Part shown: piece by piece, positions 35,275 to 47,228 of the stretch
Layout of the letters: the number at the start of each line of letters is the position of its first letter
Position numbering within the stretch: position 1 is the stretch's first letter
NCBI GenBank assembly: GCA_001600035.1
Contig: BCIT01000022.1
Location: 468 to 64,467, forward strand
DNA: 64,000 nt
Direction of reading: 5' to 3'
From: Holtermanniella nyarrowii
Lineage: Eukaryota > Basidiomycota > Tremellomycetes > Holtermanniales
The notes under the pieces: generated by a model
The model's database searches: none
The model's input: the letters and a program-made list of their open reading frames with translations, nothing else
Told to the model about the DNA's origin: nothing
Program-made: the position numbers and the translations under genes

Positions 35275-35712
35275 TTAGCCACCACGCAGCCAAGCCTTTT
35301 TGACACCCATAGGATCGACCACGTCGTCCGAATGCCTCCTCACGGGCGTTCGCGGGAGTTCAATCTCGTCTTCACCGTCATCTGACGGCGACATTGATCT
35401 GCAGGACACCCACGGCGTAGGTGGCCTTTTGTCCACGACCTTGGCTGAAGGCATGACCTCGTCCATCGATGTGATGGAGAACGATACGCTCTTGCGCTTG
35501 TGTGGAGGCCTCGCTGCTACAGCTGGCAAAGGCGATGCCAGAGGCGTACCAAGGGGCGTATTTGCGACACTCGGTGTCGGAGGCTGGATCTCGATGTGCA
35601 ATGGGGCACGATCGGTATGCGTCCCTGCCTTGAGAATATCTGAAAAGGAGGGAAACGCAACGAGTGCGATGGCGATAAAGAGGAAGTCTGCAAAGAGGTG
35701 CAGGAGGTTCAT
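35275..35712 (-). CDS. small membrane-anchored protein, unknown function
   Basis: This is a single-exon frame of 145 residues with a good ATG at 35712. The N-terminus MNLLHLFADFLFIAIALVAF is a signal anchor or signal peptide. The rest is hydrophilic with many Thr-Pro/Ser-Pro sites (PPTPS, TPLGTPLASP, RPPTPWV) and a basic KRKSVSF patch. It could be a phosphorylated tail facing the cytosol. No family is recognised. The stop at 35275 lies 90 nt from the end of the convergent NIPA gene, a spacing that fits a real gene. Codon use resembles neighbours. Confidence 0.55.
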   Translation of the reverse strand: MNLLHLFADFLFIAIALVAFPSFSDILKAGTHTDRAPLHIEIQPPTPSVANTPLGTPLASPLPAVAARPPHKRKSVSFSITSMDEVMPSAKVVDKRPPTPWVSCRSMSPSDDGEDEIELPRTPVRRHSDDVVDPMGVKKAWLRGG

Positions 35713-36006
35713 GTTGGTCTTGCTAATGCGATCAACGCTTGTGGCAAGTTGTTTGACTCTCTGAGGCTTGTGCTTGTGAGGATGAAGGCTGCTTAACGAT
35801 CACCTCTTATACCCTTGTGATTGCTTGGAGATTCACGTCTTGGCACAGTGGAGAGGCTCGCCAAAGGAGCTCGACAGAGGGAGGATCCCAGACTTCTCAA
35901 AGGGATCCTTGCAGCGTGTTTCGCCACACTTAAGCTTGCCTCCACTTCGCGATATAGTTTCATGTGCACAGAACTGACGCGCCGCGCGCGTTTCATCGCG
36001 TCGGCC

Positions 36007-39000
36007 ATGCATGGTGATGAGTTGAAAAGTCAGCTTTCCGCAGTTTCAGCTTGCTGCATGTCACAAGAAGAGACCAGAGATGATGATCTGGGAGGAGAGA
36101 GGGCGTACATGATGGGTACGGGAGAAGGAGAGGAAGGACAGGACGAATTGGTCGATCGCTACGAGATCTTCATGCCGGTGGCTACAACATTGACTACGGC
36201 TTTGGGAGGTTTTGAGCAGGTCGAGACGAGTCCAGGGGTGGTGGAGACGATCTACAGACCTGGTGATTCGGTGCTTGGCGTGCTGAAAGACCTTAAGAAA
36301 CTGTGGAGGAAGGATGACACGGATGATGAGCGGACAGTGGCCCGTTGCTTCTATCAAGCTGGCCTTATGAAGGAGCTCATTGCGTTGCTATCAGAGTGCA
36401 CGGAGCGAGGAGAATGGGGGCGCAAGATCTCGCTAGTTGTCTGTGAGTAGTCGGACCATTGAAAATCATACTGATGTTGCAGGTGACCTTATGGCGGCTC
36501 TGACATGGCCCATCGACGTTGCGCAGGAGCTCAAAGAGCTCGAGGACGAGCCAAACGTCGTGACAGACTATGCGAGTCTGATAAGAGCTCATGTAGAATA
36601 CAAAGCCATGCTGCTTAGAGACCCAGCTTGTCTGCGGTGCTTCATGCTGCTAGTGCTGCCAAGTGTAGCGAAGACCGGACGGTACGTGAATAACCCAGCA
36701 GTGCTAATAACAGTGACCGCAACGAACGTGACGGACGTATCATCTCCCTCATCCTTCATCTCATCCGCAACCTCGTCTCAATCAAGGACGTCATTGCCTC
36801 AGCAGAAGCAACAGCGCAGAAAGAAGAGTTCTCCGGCTTGCAGTCTGACTTGATCCTCCAGCTTGACCAGACCTCCTTCTTGGACTTTCTCCTCACCGTC
36901 GCTTCCAACGCAGAACGCTCAGACCTCAACCCTCACAACGTCCTCGTTCTTGACATTTTGCACCTCATCTTCCGAAACGTACGAGCGAGTGAGCTGGCAA
37001 AAGACCAAATACAAGCCGGTTCGGACAACTTGGCCAAGCTGCTTGATGCGGAGCGGCAGAAGAAGAAGTTTGCGGCGCGAGCCAGTGGTTCGCGCCACTC
37101 GCGCTTTGGAACGACAATCTCCGTTCGCAAGGTGAATTGATGCCAATGGTGTCAGCTGATCATTTAGGACGACTCTCGTTACGTTCTGCACAAGCAAGCT
37201 GCTATCGGCGCAAACGCAGCGGACGTAATCGACGGCGTCAAGCGCAAGCGGGCGGTCAGGGCGAAGAAAGTGGTGAGTCCTGGCTCTTTGCATCAACTCG
37301 GTACTAACATCTTAGGATGATTTGACAACGAGGGCTACACTTACACCTAAAGCTCTGACTGCGTTACAGAAGATGGCCAAATCTTTTGTTGAGAGCTGCT
37401 TCAATCGTGCGTGTTCCGCGATGCACTGCTGACATGCAGCGTTCTTTTCGTCAGTCTTCAAGGATATCCGCATGGAGCGCAGCAAGGTCCGAGAAGCCGA
37501 CAATCTTCGCGCCCTCTTTGTCGCTAGGTTTTTCACGGAATTCTTTCTTGCTCTTCGCGTCAAAGAAGAACCTGAACGTCAAGCTCGCCTGGGTGAGGCT
37601 GAGGGGAGATACAAGGAGCTGAAGGCCAAGCGTGCAGAAGCTGCAGCGGCTAGGGAGCGTCTGTGGGAGGAAGCAGATCCAGACGCAGAGGCGGAGGCAG
37701 AGTTGGTGCTGCCTGCTGACGAGGTTGCCGCGTGGGGAATGAGCTTTTCGCTTGTCGCAGAGGTCTTGGAGGAGGGGCCGGTGCGCTGGGCGGCTCACCG
37801 TATGAGAGTCACAATGGAAGATCAAGTTTGTTGTTGCTTATAGGCTTCAGCTGACGCCAGCCGCCGGCATGGACTGAACTGCAAGCGAGCCTGGACTATC
37901 TTACCCAATTGGTACGCTACTTTTGATGATGGCCCTTAACGAGCAGCTCCTTCTCATCGACGTCATGTCGCTCAGCAAAGAGACTGAGGCCACAGAGACT
38001 TCCGAGGCTCTGCAGGATAGACTTTACTACAATGGCGAGCTTCTGGACTCGTCAATCGAGGTCTTGTCAAAGTACAAAGACCATTCCATTGCGTGAGTGG
38101 CACTTACCTCCCGAGCGCGCCAAGATTGATGATTCAGCTATCTGGACTCTGTCATTCACTTTGCATATGTCCTGTTACGCATGCTCGAGAAGTACTCGAA
38201 GAACAAGGCGTACATGTATGTCCGCAAAAAGCGAGCCAAGAAGCAAAAGGAGCAGGACGGTGCGTGCATATGATACTGAGGATTTGGCGGCTGACGCTCA
38301 AAGGAGAAGCCAATCCTGATGTCGTTGACAGCGACGGCGAAGGCCATGTCCGCAACCAGGGACCGTCATACGCAGATCACTCGTTCACTTTCTCTACTTT
38401 CGAGCGCGTAAGTCAATCTCAGCCCCACTGTACTAACATTTCAGCGTTTCGCCCAGAGCAACGTTGTCAAGACACTACTGTACTACTTGTCGCGGTATCG
38501 TGACTTTGACGATCCCGCGCAGCTCAAGCGCGTCGTCGGGCTCATGCACAGACAAATCGTCAAAGTCAAAGCGGAGGGGCTTTACTTCCAGGTCTCCACT
38601 CTCGATCTGTTCCGCCACATCTTAGATGATCAGGCTGCTCTTGCTCGAAACGACAACTACAAGGATCTCATCTCCTTGATAACCTACGTCCTTCGCAAGT
38701 TCTTCAAGCAAGTATCCGAAAACCCCATGCGCATCGTCGAGGCCTTCTTTCCCAAGTCCGGCAGCAAGTGGAAGGAGTTTTCGTCTTACGTGCCGGATGA
38801 TGAGCCTGCCGCCAAGAAAGCCGTAAGTCAATGCAATCCAGGCGCTGTGCTGAATCGGCAGGCGTCTCGAGTACCTGCAGAGCTCGAGTTCAAGAAGGAC
38901 AAACAACTTTCTTGGAGCCAACAAATGGGTGTGGTTGTCAGCTGCCTCAAAGTCAAGGGACACACAACTCTTATCGAGTGGCTTCAAGAAGTGCGTTTTC

Positions 39001-39971
39001 AAAAGTATTATGTCCAAGCTGATGACAGGCACTGGCTGAGATCATTGCTGCCAGAGACGAGGTAGTCTTGAGCGTCGATGGAGCAGAAGACATCCCGTCA
39101 GAGGACGATGAGGACGCACCCTTGCAGCGACGTCTCGGACCTTCGGCAGATGCGATCGCCAAATTCGCTGAATACAGTGGGTTGTCGATGCAAGCGCTTG
39201 CTGACCTCAGTCTTGGAAGCATCATCGGATGAGCAGAAGGAGGGCGTCAACCGAAATCAGCATTTTCGCCTGATGCTGAAGCTCGTGGCCTTTGAAGGAA
39301 GTCTGAATGAAGAGAGTGAGTCTTCAATCGAGGTTGACATGGTGGCTGACAGTCTAGCTGCGGAGACGCAATGGTCACTACCTGTCAATGTCCTCCCACA
39401 AGACTTGAAGGCATCCCTAGGCGCCATCGAGTCCTTCATGCGGTCACCGATTGACATCAACGGTGAAGACCCAAGTACGATGCTGAAAGCGCAACGTCGC
39501 AAGCCTGCGCCACGCAAGAAACGTCAAGCGTCAGGGTCTGAGGAGGATCGTCCCCGGCGTAAACGCAAGGAGAAGGAGAGGCAGGTCTACAAGAGCGCTG
39601 CGTTCATCGAAGACTCGGACACGGACGAGGAGGCCGACCGTGCGTTCTTCGCGCGAGAAGCTGCTCTGGCCGAGGCAAACGATGTGCGGGCGAAAGCTGG
39701 GGGTCATAGTATGCTGAAGATGGGCACCAAGCGGAAGATGGGAGATAAGAAGGGATCCAAAGCGGCGCTCTCGTCTCAGGTCAATGTGACGCAGGCTGAT
39801 CAATCGCAAGAAAGACAGTCTAGTCCGACAATGTCTGCAGACGAGGCACCGGCCACGAATGCGTCGCAGGGGGTTAGAGAGTCCTCAGAGGTGTCTGACA
39901 CGTCTGACGTGGAGCGAGTCCAGGTTCCGCGCAAGGCTTTGCGTCTTTCCACCTCACCAGAGTCAGACTGA
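36007..39971 (+). CDS. TOF1: Timeless/Tof1/Swi1 fork-protection factor
   Basis: This is the replication-fork protection complex subunit that works with Tipin/Csm3. It supports fork pausing, cohesion and S-phase checkpoint signalling. The N-terminal TIMELESS domain is clear: TTLTTALGGFEQ, then VLKDLKKLWRKDDTDDERTV, LMAALTWPIDVAQELKELED, IISLILHLIRNLVSIKDV and LQLDQTSFLDFLLTVASNA. After a basic insert the middle part includes FFSSVFKDIRMERSKV and FVARFFTEFFLALR, with VIHFAYVLLRMLEKYSKNKA. The PAB-like region has VSTLDLFRHILDDQAAL and SLITYVLRKFFKQVSENPM. A charged tail with nuclear-localisation-like RPRRKRKEKER ends at 39971. The start is uncertain: ATG 36007 or the in-frame ATG 35962. Over ten introns are present. 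The stop is 34 nt from the convergent PWP2 gene. Confidence 0.92.
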
Positions 39972-40005
39972 GTGTCACTGTAATACCTGTTGTACATCAC
40001 ATGCA

Positions 40006-42854
40006 TCAATGTGTCATGTCCATGGACTGCGTTCGCTCGGCAACCGCAACTTGCGTAAGGATGTATGACAATGAGAAAGCGTTGTTGTCGCATCTTGCTG
40101 TTAGCAATGCAGTAGCAAGCGTACTCACAGTTTCGCAATGGACGTCTCAAAGCCCTGCAGAGCTTTTTGCAGCGCACGAAAGACAGAGGCCATCTCGTTC
40201 TTCCGGCTCTTGAGCCATCGCCCATGACTTGTCAGGATTGCTGCCACCCAGACGAGAGCAAATTCGACATGCGGGCTCCGCTCGATGTGCTCTGCGATGA
40301 AGCGCAGCAACTTCTCAACATAGACCGTTGGCAGTTGTCGAGCCAGCAAACGAATGTCATGTGGGGGTACGCCCTCATAGCATCGCTGGATGAGGGGGAG
40401 TTCGGACAGGCGCAGAGCCATAATGACAGCGATGAGGTAGTCGCCTTGTTTCAGCGTTTGCAGGATGGACTCGGGTGTGAGGTCGAGGGATAGATCGAAG
40501 GGATCGAAGGTTGTTGTCTCGTCTAATGAGTAGATCAAAAGACCCTCTGTGCTGGCTGCAGCCCATGACCGACCAGTAGCCGAAAAGCGCACGCAGTTCG
40601 TACGCGCCTCACGTCTGAACCGACGCTTGGAGAGATCGCCCTTAGCTGCACCAGGCAGCGTCTTGTCCAGTCTATCCTCAAGATCCGACTCGTTGCCCCC
40701 AGTATCCATCGCCTCCATCGGCCCAGCATCCGTCAACTTTCGCGAGTCGAGCATCTCTTGGGTACCGTCAAGTGACAGATTCTCCGAAATCTGGAACTTT
40801 TTGACCATGACACCATCTTTGACGTCGTAAATGACGACATACTTGCTGCTCCCGCCAGCAAGGACACACGAGCCATCTGCGGTGTATGCGACAGAGTTGA
40901 AGTGCTTGGTTGCGGCATTGTTGGCAGCTGTGAGTCGGTCGTCGAGCTTTCGCCCACCAGAGATGTCGTTTCTGCCCTCGATGACACCAGTTTGCTTGCC
41001 CTCGGCGACGTCGATGAATGTGAGCTGACCATCCAGCGTAGCGACAACGAGCTCGGCGCCATCTGGACGGTACGCTAAAGCGATCGCTTCAGACGACAAC
41101 GTCGTTGGCTCTGTGGCTCTAGATCGGCCAAAGACAGACCACAGCCGGATTGAGCGATCCCAAGACGCCGAAGCGAGCTGATTGCCAGAAGGCGAGAATG
41201 CCAGTGACGAGACAGGCGCAGTGTGACCAGGAAGGATATCGAGGAGTTTACCAGTCTGGACAGACCACATGTAGATCTCGAAAGTGTCTACAGAGCCCGC
41301 GCAAACCACATCGCCCGATGGATCGACTGCAAGTGATGAGAATTGGACGGGGGAGGGTGAGGTAAAGGTGCGGAAGTTTCGATAGCGGATGAGGTCGTAG
41401 GCACGTACTGTACCGTCGAGGGACGCCGAGAAGAGTACTTGGCCTTGTTTGGAGAACTCGACGGCCGAGATGGAAGCAGTGTGTTCGGGAAAAGTGACGA
41501 AACAGAAGCCACTCGAGGCATTCCAGACTTTGACTTTTCCGTCTTCACCACCTGTCGCGATGTTCTGACCGTCTTGGCTGAAGCTGAGAGTGTTCATGTC
41601 GTAATAGTGACCCTGCTGCTTGAGGACATAGCTTTCACTCTGCCACTCCCAGACAAGCAGCTGACCGAGCTTCTGCGCACCGAAAGCCAGCCATTCGCCA
41701 GACGGAGAGATGGCGACGGATGAGATCTTCTCATTGGAGATGGACAAGGTGTGGACGTTGGTAAAGTCTGGCAGCTCCCACAAGCCAAAGACACCGGAGG
41801 AGAAGCCAACGACGAGTAAAGAAGTGGAGGGATTGTATGTCACGCAGACGACTTTTGTCGCTGCTTGGTTGAAGTAGTTGCGGCCCGAAATACCCCAGCG
41901 AGTGTATGCCACCGTATTGTCGACGGATGAAGCGGCAAGTGCGGATGATGTTGGACGATCGAGAATGTCCATCTCGACGTCTGAGTCGTCGCTGTCGGCT
42001 TGCGTCTTGGCTTGCCATGTGAAGACTGCCCCGTCCTTGGAGACAGTGTAGATCTGCTATGTCAGTCATTTCTCTCAACTTGAGCTAAAATTACCGTCTT
42101 TTCATCATCAGAGAAGAATGCACCAACAACGACGTTCTTGTGGCCACCGAAAGTCTTTGGTCTGAAACCTTCGACGGGATCCAGTGTGTAAAGCTTGGCC
42201 GACATATCTCGCGATGTTGTCAAGAAGAAACGGGACGTCTTGGACCAGGTGATAGACAAGACTTCGTCGTGGTGACCTGTATATGTCCTGTGCAGGACGA
42301 ATGGTGCAAACTCGCGAGCGAGGTAAGAAGGGACGTTCCAGACTTGAATGTGGTGGCCGTGGGTGATTGCAAAGTATCTGCCTTGTCAGGTCATGCTGGA
42401 ATCATAGGACAACTCACTTGCCATCAGGCGAAAAAGAGACGGCCTTGACGGGCTTTTTGAAGTTCATGTGGTGCAAGACGACACCTCGACGAAAGTGTAC
42501 AAACAGTGCTCGGCCATCTGACGGTCAACTCTGCGTGCACGATGAACGACGAACCTTCATCGATAGACAGTAGAACATTGCCATCGGGCGACAAAGCAAT
42601 GCAAGCGATGTTCTTCCTGTTCTCAAATGCCAATGTCCGTGATGTGTTGCTGAGAGTCAGTCATGCATGCCATCGGTCAAACTTACTTGACGAGGTCAAA
42701 GACGGAGACTCGGTTGCCGACAGGACTCAGTACAGAGTTTCCATCAGGTGTGAATGCGACGTTGCCTTGACGGTAGACTGTCCCACACAAGTTCTGCTGA
42801 TCAGCGTAAATTCGAGCTTCTAAGACTCACTTGAAAAGTGAAGTTTGCCTTCAT
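40006..42854 (-). CDS. PWP2: PWP2/UTP1, U3 snoRNP WD-repeat protein
   Basis: This is a UTP-B component of the small-subunit processome, needed for 18S rRNA processing in the nucleolus. ATG 42854 gives MKANFTFQ, which splices to NLCGTVYRQGNVAFTPDGNS, the conserved start of PWP2. Two WD40 propellers follow, e.g. ACIALSPDGNVLLSIDEDGR, SVSFSPDGK, HGHHIQVWNVPSYLAREFAP and LNTLSFSQDGQNIATGGEDG-like blades in the long exon 40125-41972. The C-terminal PWP2 domain includes LPLIQRCYEGVPPHDIRLLA. The frame meets TGA at the end of IAKL unless a 35-nt intron (40094-40128) is removed. Splicing then gives LCDNNAFSLSYILTQVAVAE, which looks like the family C-terminus, ending at 40006. The gene is divergent from the HMMR-like gene. 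Confidence 0.94.
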
Positions 42855-43102
42855 TGCTTTCCTCTCAAACCGGTTCGTTTCCTTCTCTCAATGAGAGAAA
42901 GCAAAAGATTGTAAAATACGATGTTGTGTTATTATTCTTGTTGCTGATTACCCGTCTACACCTGCAAAAAGTGGTTTCAAGAGCTCATCGCTGATCCAGG
43001 TGCACTGCAAGAAATCCGACAAACTTTCCCACGATCGCATTTGCCACCCAACATCCCACCGCGCCTGATTTTGTTTGTTGACATCAACATCTACTTTGAA
43101 AA
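42855..43102. promoter_or_regulatory. divergent promoter PWP2 / HMMR-like gene
   Basis: Only 248 nt separate the two start codons, so the promoters overlap or share elements. It contains AT-rich sequence around 42900-42950 and no reading frame of note. Confidence 0.45.
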
Positions 43103-45273
43103 ATGTACAAGCCGAGGCCGGATCCGCCCCAGGGTAGGCTGCTTCACAGAGAGAAAGTCATGCTGAATGATCAGTGCGAAGGCTCATTAGTAAGCCTCAG
43201 TCTTCAGTCTTGGGCGCCAGCACGGCCGACAACTTATGTGCAACTCTCAGCACGGGTGTTGCTACGGGCGTCAAGAGGGCGTCGCAGAGCAGCAAGAGTG
43301 ACCACGGTGAGCTCTTATTCACTCTCAACAACCACTCATGTATCCCAGGGACCAAAGAGCAGCTCACCGCCGAAGTGAATCCAGCACGATTGGAAGTCTG
43401 AGCTAACTTGCAGGTTGAACAATTGCGCACCAAGCTCACCGACCGCGAAGCCAAGCTAGCAGCCAAAGAATCGAAATCGGCTCTCATCACAGACCTAGAA
43501 CGCAAGCTCGAACACCTGATTGACAAACACAAGTCTAGCAAAGCCAAGGCTCGTCACCTCCCTGTCCTATCTCACCACGCTAATTATCTCAGTCCGAAGC
43601 CGAGCTATCGAAAGCACAACAAGACAGTACAGAGCTCAAATCAGAGATCGAGATCCTGAGGCATCAAGTTAAGAAAGGTGATCTAGCAGCTGTCGACGCC
43701 GTGCAAACATTGGCAAGAGTTACGAGGGAGGCAACGGAAGCGAGGAAACAGAATCAGGAACTTTTGCGCAAAGTGCAGCTGCCGGCGCCGGTGCTGGTGC
43801 TGGATACGGCGTTGGTAGAGGAGCTGGCTCAGAAGCTCGAGGCTGCTGAGGAGGATAATGCGCGATTGCGGCGGGAGAGGGACGATGCGCTCATGCAGAA
43901 TGGAAAGAAGCAGCAACAGCTGGAGACTATGATGCTGGAGCTCAAGGCGGTCAATTCATCGACTGGTCGAGAACAGGCGCTGCGTGGTGAGCTGCAGTCG
44001 TCGGTTGCAGCGGCTGCTGCTCTGCAAGAGGAGCTTTCAGTTTCTCAGCAAACTCGGGTCGAGCTCGAAGGCACGGTCTCGCAGCTGGAAGATGACCTAG
44101 ACAAAGCTCAAGAAGAGACAGCCGTCGTCAAGGTGTCCCTTCAAGATGCAGCTCTGGCCTACGCTACGCTCTACCGCAACACAGTCGCCATCACTCGCTT
44201 CCACCAGACAACGCAAGAACTGGCGCAGATCAGGATCCACTCTATCGATCTACAGTCTTCCGAAGTGCAGCTCAAGCAGGAGGCATCGTGGGTCGAGGAA
44301 GAGATGGCGGACTTGTATGAGCAATTAGCCTGCGCCAGAGCAAGAGCCGCGGACGCCGAGGCGGTGATCGCTGGTCTCGTCGCTGACCAAGCACAAGAGC
44401 GAACGCAGGTGCAGGTTGGCCAAGATCTGGCGGAACTTGATGGAGTGATGCTGAAGCTTGCTTTGGAAGAAGCAGAGTGGAATGCTCGACGTCATCGAGA
44501 AAGCAAGCGGTCTCTGCACCACGCTGAATCTGAGTTGAAGGCTGCTCAAGAACAAACGCAACAGCTTTTGACGAGCCTAGGTATTGTCAATGCTGAGCTT
44601 TCTGCCGAGGTCTCGCGACGTCGAGATGATGAGGCGCGGCTTGCTGAAGCTGTCTCGACACGAGACGAGGTTCTTGCTGCATGCAAGGTCGTTGGGCAGA
44701 GTGCGAAAGAGGATAGGACCAAGTTGGAGCAGGCGGAAGTCTCGATTGCGCGATGGAAAGTCGCGGAAGCGGCTTTGGAGGAAGAGATTGAAGGGTGAGC
44801 TTCCCAGTCTTGCCATGCTACTGATTGTCTAGACTACGCAATGCCTTGACTCGAGCAGCGAGGTTCGAAGAAGCTTACGTCGAGCTCGAAGGCTCCTATC
44901 GCGCTCTGCTGTCTTGTCAGGCCGAGACGGAGGACGAAGCGGATCGTCTCGGCAAGCTCAATTCTGAATTGAGAGGCTTGGGCGGCACAGATAAGATCAG
45001 CTATGTCGAGACGGTCCGACGCGAATCCGCAGCCGTGAAACAGGTCAGTCCGCATCTCTCATGCGCATCAAAAGCTGACAGAAACAGGAGCTAGCGGCGA
45101 CACGAAGTCTGCTCAACACGGCACACGAGCGGATCGCGGTGCTGGATGAGGAGATTGAAAGTTATAAAGCTGTTGGAAGCTTTGAGGCACCCAAGAGGGT
45201 CAGGGTTGTGAGGCGCTTGCCTGAGGATGGTCGGCTTGGGACGAGTGTATTGGGGAGGAGTGTTGCAAAGTAA
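43103..45273 (+). CDS. coiled-coil protein, HMMR-like
   Basis: This is a long coiled-coil protein of about 600 residues. Exon 1 (ATG 43103) is short, MYKPRPDPPQ. It is followed by exons ending in VKRASQSSKSD and a nearly continuous heptad region from about 43410 (VEQLRTKLTDREAKLAAKE, then LVEELAQKLEAAEEDNARLR). The end has NSELRGLGGTDKISYVETV, similar to the HMMR C-terminal motif (N-x-LxGHxNxKQKIxY). This is why I suggest the hyaluronan-mediated-motility-receptor family, whose members bind spindle and centrosome components. The fungal role is not established from sequence. The C-terminus is basic (KRVRVVRRLPEDGRLG) and ends at TAA 45271-45273. Coiled-coil composition alone could mislead; the C-terminal motif is the main support. 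Confidence 0.75.
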
Positions 45274-45522
45274 TGAAACGTCTTGATAATGTCAACAAGT
45301 CCTTACATTCAGTTCATCAAGCGCATGGACGCTTCGCCACTCCGGCGTTTCGGTGCTAACCCCATTAGTGCCTGATCGTTGTCATGCATAAAAGGGGTTC
45401 AAACGCGTCAACGTCTTTCTCTTCTTGACGACCATTTGATCCCGGTAGGTAAGGTCGTCCCTGTCAGTATAACAGCTTGAGCTGTTACACTGGCGGCACG
45501 TGCTTCTGGTTTGCTCACTTTT

Positions 45523-45557
45523 CGGAAGTGAGTTTTTCTCCGGAAGTGAGTCTTCTC
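45523..45557 (+). repeat. short tandem duplication, 17-18 nt
   Basis: CGGAAGTGAGTTTTTCTC is followed directly by CGGAAGTGAGTCTTCTC. These are two near-identical units downstream of the HMMR-like gene, with no known function. Confidence 0.7.
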
Positions 45558-47000
45558 CTCAAAGTAGTCATCAAGGCGGTGCTGACGGTCATAGAGCGCA
45601 GGGGAGCGAAGGACGAAAGTATCAGTATTGAATTGACTGAGTCTGAAGCAGTGAGTGTCGAATGCTGCTGAATGGCAGCTATCTGTGGGCGGCACAGACC
45701 ACAGAATGGCACCAAACTTAGCAAGGTCTGCTCTGGCGTACACGTTACTGACTCCTCAGTCCAGAACCTGTCGAGTCCAAGATCGTTGGCGGCCATCCAT
45801 GTCCACTAGCCACCGAGATGGCTAACGCTATCTCACAGGCCTGATACATCCAAGGAGACGTCCTAAGGAATCATCACGGGCCGATCAGTCTGATCCGGAA
45901 GCCACGTGCATGTGCAATGGCACGGTCAGTCAGGGAGACATCCATGATCGTCAGTAGCGCGGACGATGTACCTCGAAGGACACGACGCGTCGACTGAATG
46001 GTTTGGCGACATCCTCCTCACCAGGTTTGTGTTTCGGTGGGCGGGCTCGGTGCTTTTAAAGTGCAGGAACGATGGGGTGAGTGGTTTATTCCTTAGTGAG
46101 CAGGAGAGCTGATAGAGAAGAACACTCTCTGCAATCGAGATGATAACCGTAGAGATTGCCTAGATAATGTCTAGTCTGTGAGTTCAGGTGGCTAAAAAGT
46201 GATGCGAAGCTGACGGTGACAGACGGTAGCCCGCAAGGGTTCAAACCAAATTCCCAGACTCGCTTCTAGTGAAGGCTATATTCTCCATCGTCGATACCCA
46301 TACTGTTTGCTATGCATGCAGTACCTTCTACACTGTGTTTGTGATCTTGTTACAGGTATCCTTTGTTGCTCCTGATATTGGCTTCGAATTTCATGCGAGT
46401 TTCCCGCTTCCGTGAAGACAAGTACTCATCGGACCCACACGGCAAACTTGATGTATCTCCTTTCATTCCTCCCTTGTTTGGCACCAACAATCATGGGTTG
46501 ACAGCTCTCAAGGTCGTGGGTGAACCATTTGTCAAGAGGGCTGACACGACATGACATGCCAGATCTTGGTCAAGAGAGAAACGAAATCCTTATGCTTGAC
46601 AGAGTTCGGTTGGTGAGATGGCACAAGGGCGCCTGACTTGAGGTCGCCAGCAGACGTCTCAGCTGGGAATGAAAGGCGTCATGCTGATTCAGACAGATGC
46701 CTTTTCGTGCCGTGCCGAAGAATAAGACATCTTAAGTGAATCCTAGAATCGGCCAGCAAAACCTGAACATTGAGAATAAAAGATGCTAGATGATGCATCA
46801 GGTCTATGGATGTCTGGCAAGTCCTGTGTGTAAGTTGCGACCCGCATCCCATGCGTCTTCCGAGGTCAAACCTGACGAATTACACCAAAGCACCAATCAA
46901 GCTTCTCGTGACTACAAGCGCATGTGATCAAGTATCCACGAACCTCGTCGCCTTTTTTGCTGCAGCATAAAGAAACTGCTGGGTTGCAGCAAAGGTGCGT

Positions 47001-47228
47001 TGACAGTCGCGTGCCCGACCATCAGCCAACGCCGCCTTGCTTCCCACGCGACCATGACAGCAAGGCGCTATTATGGTCGCATGGTCGCGAAGCAAGTGGG
47101 TCTGATGTCGCAGCAGTTGACATTGGCATGCCGGACCTTCAGACAACGCCGCCTTGCTCTCAACACGACCACCAGCAAGGTGCTAGTGTGGGCGTGAAGC
47201 AAGTGGTCTGATGTCACGGCAGCGGTCT
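47001..47228 (+). repeat. diverged tandem duplication, about 117-nt unit
   Basis: Unit 1 (47001-47117) and unit 2 (47118 to about 47228) share TGACA...GCATGCC-like starts and the block AACGCCGCCTTGCT. They also share CACGACCA-like, CAGCAAGG and GAAGCAAGTGG-TCTGATGTC blocks in the same order. Translated, both give a PTPPC/TTPPC-DH pattern, but the frame has no start support. The units have diverged by substitutions and small gaps, so the duplication is not recent. Confidence 0.75.

Noticed and set aside
45408-45796. Overlapping frames downstream of the HMMR-like gene
   Set aside because: Short, overlapping on both strands, containing a local tandem duplication and no motif.
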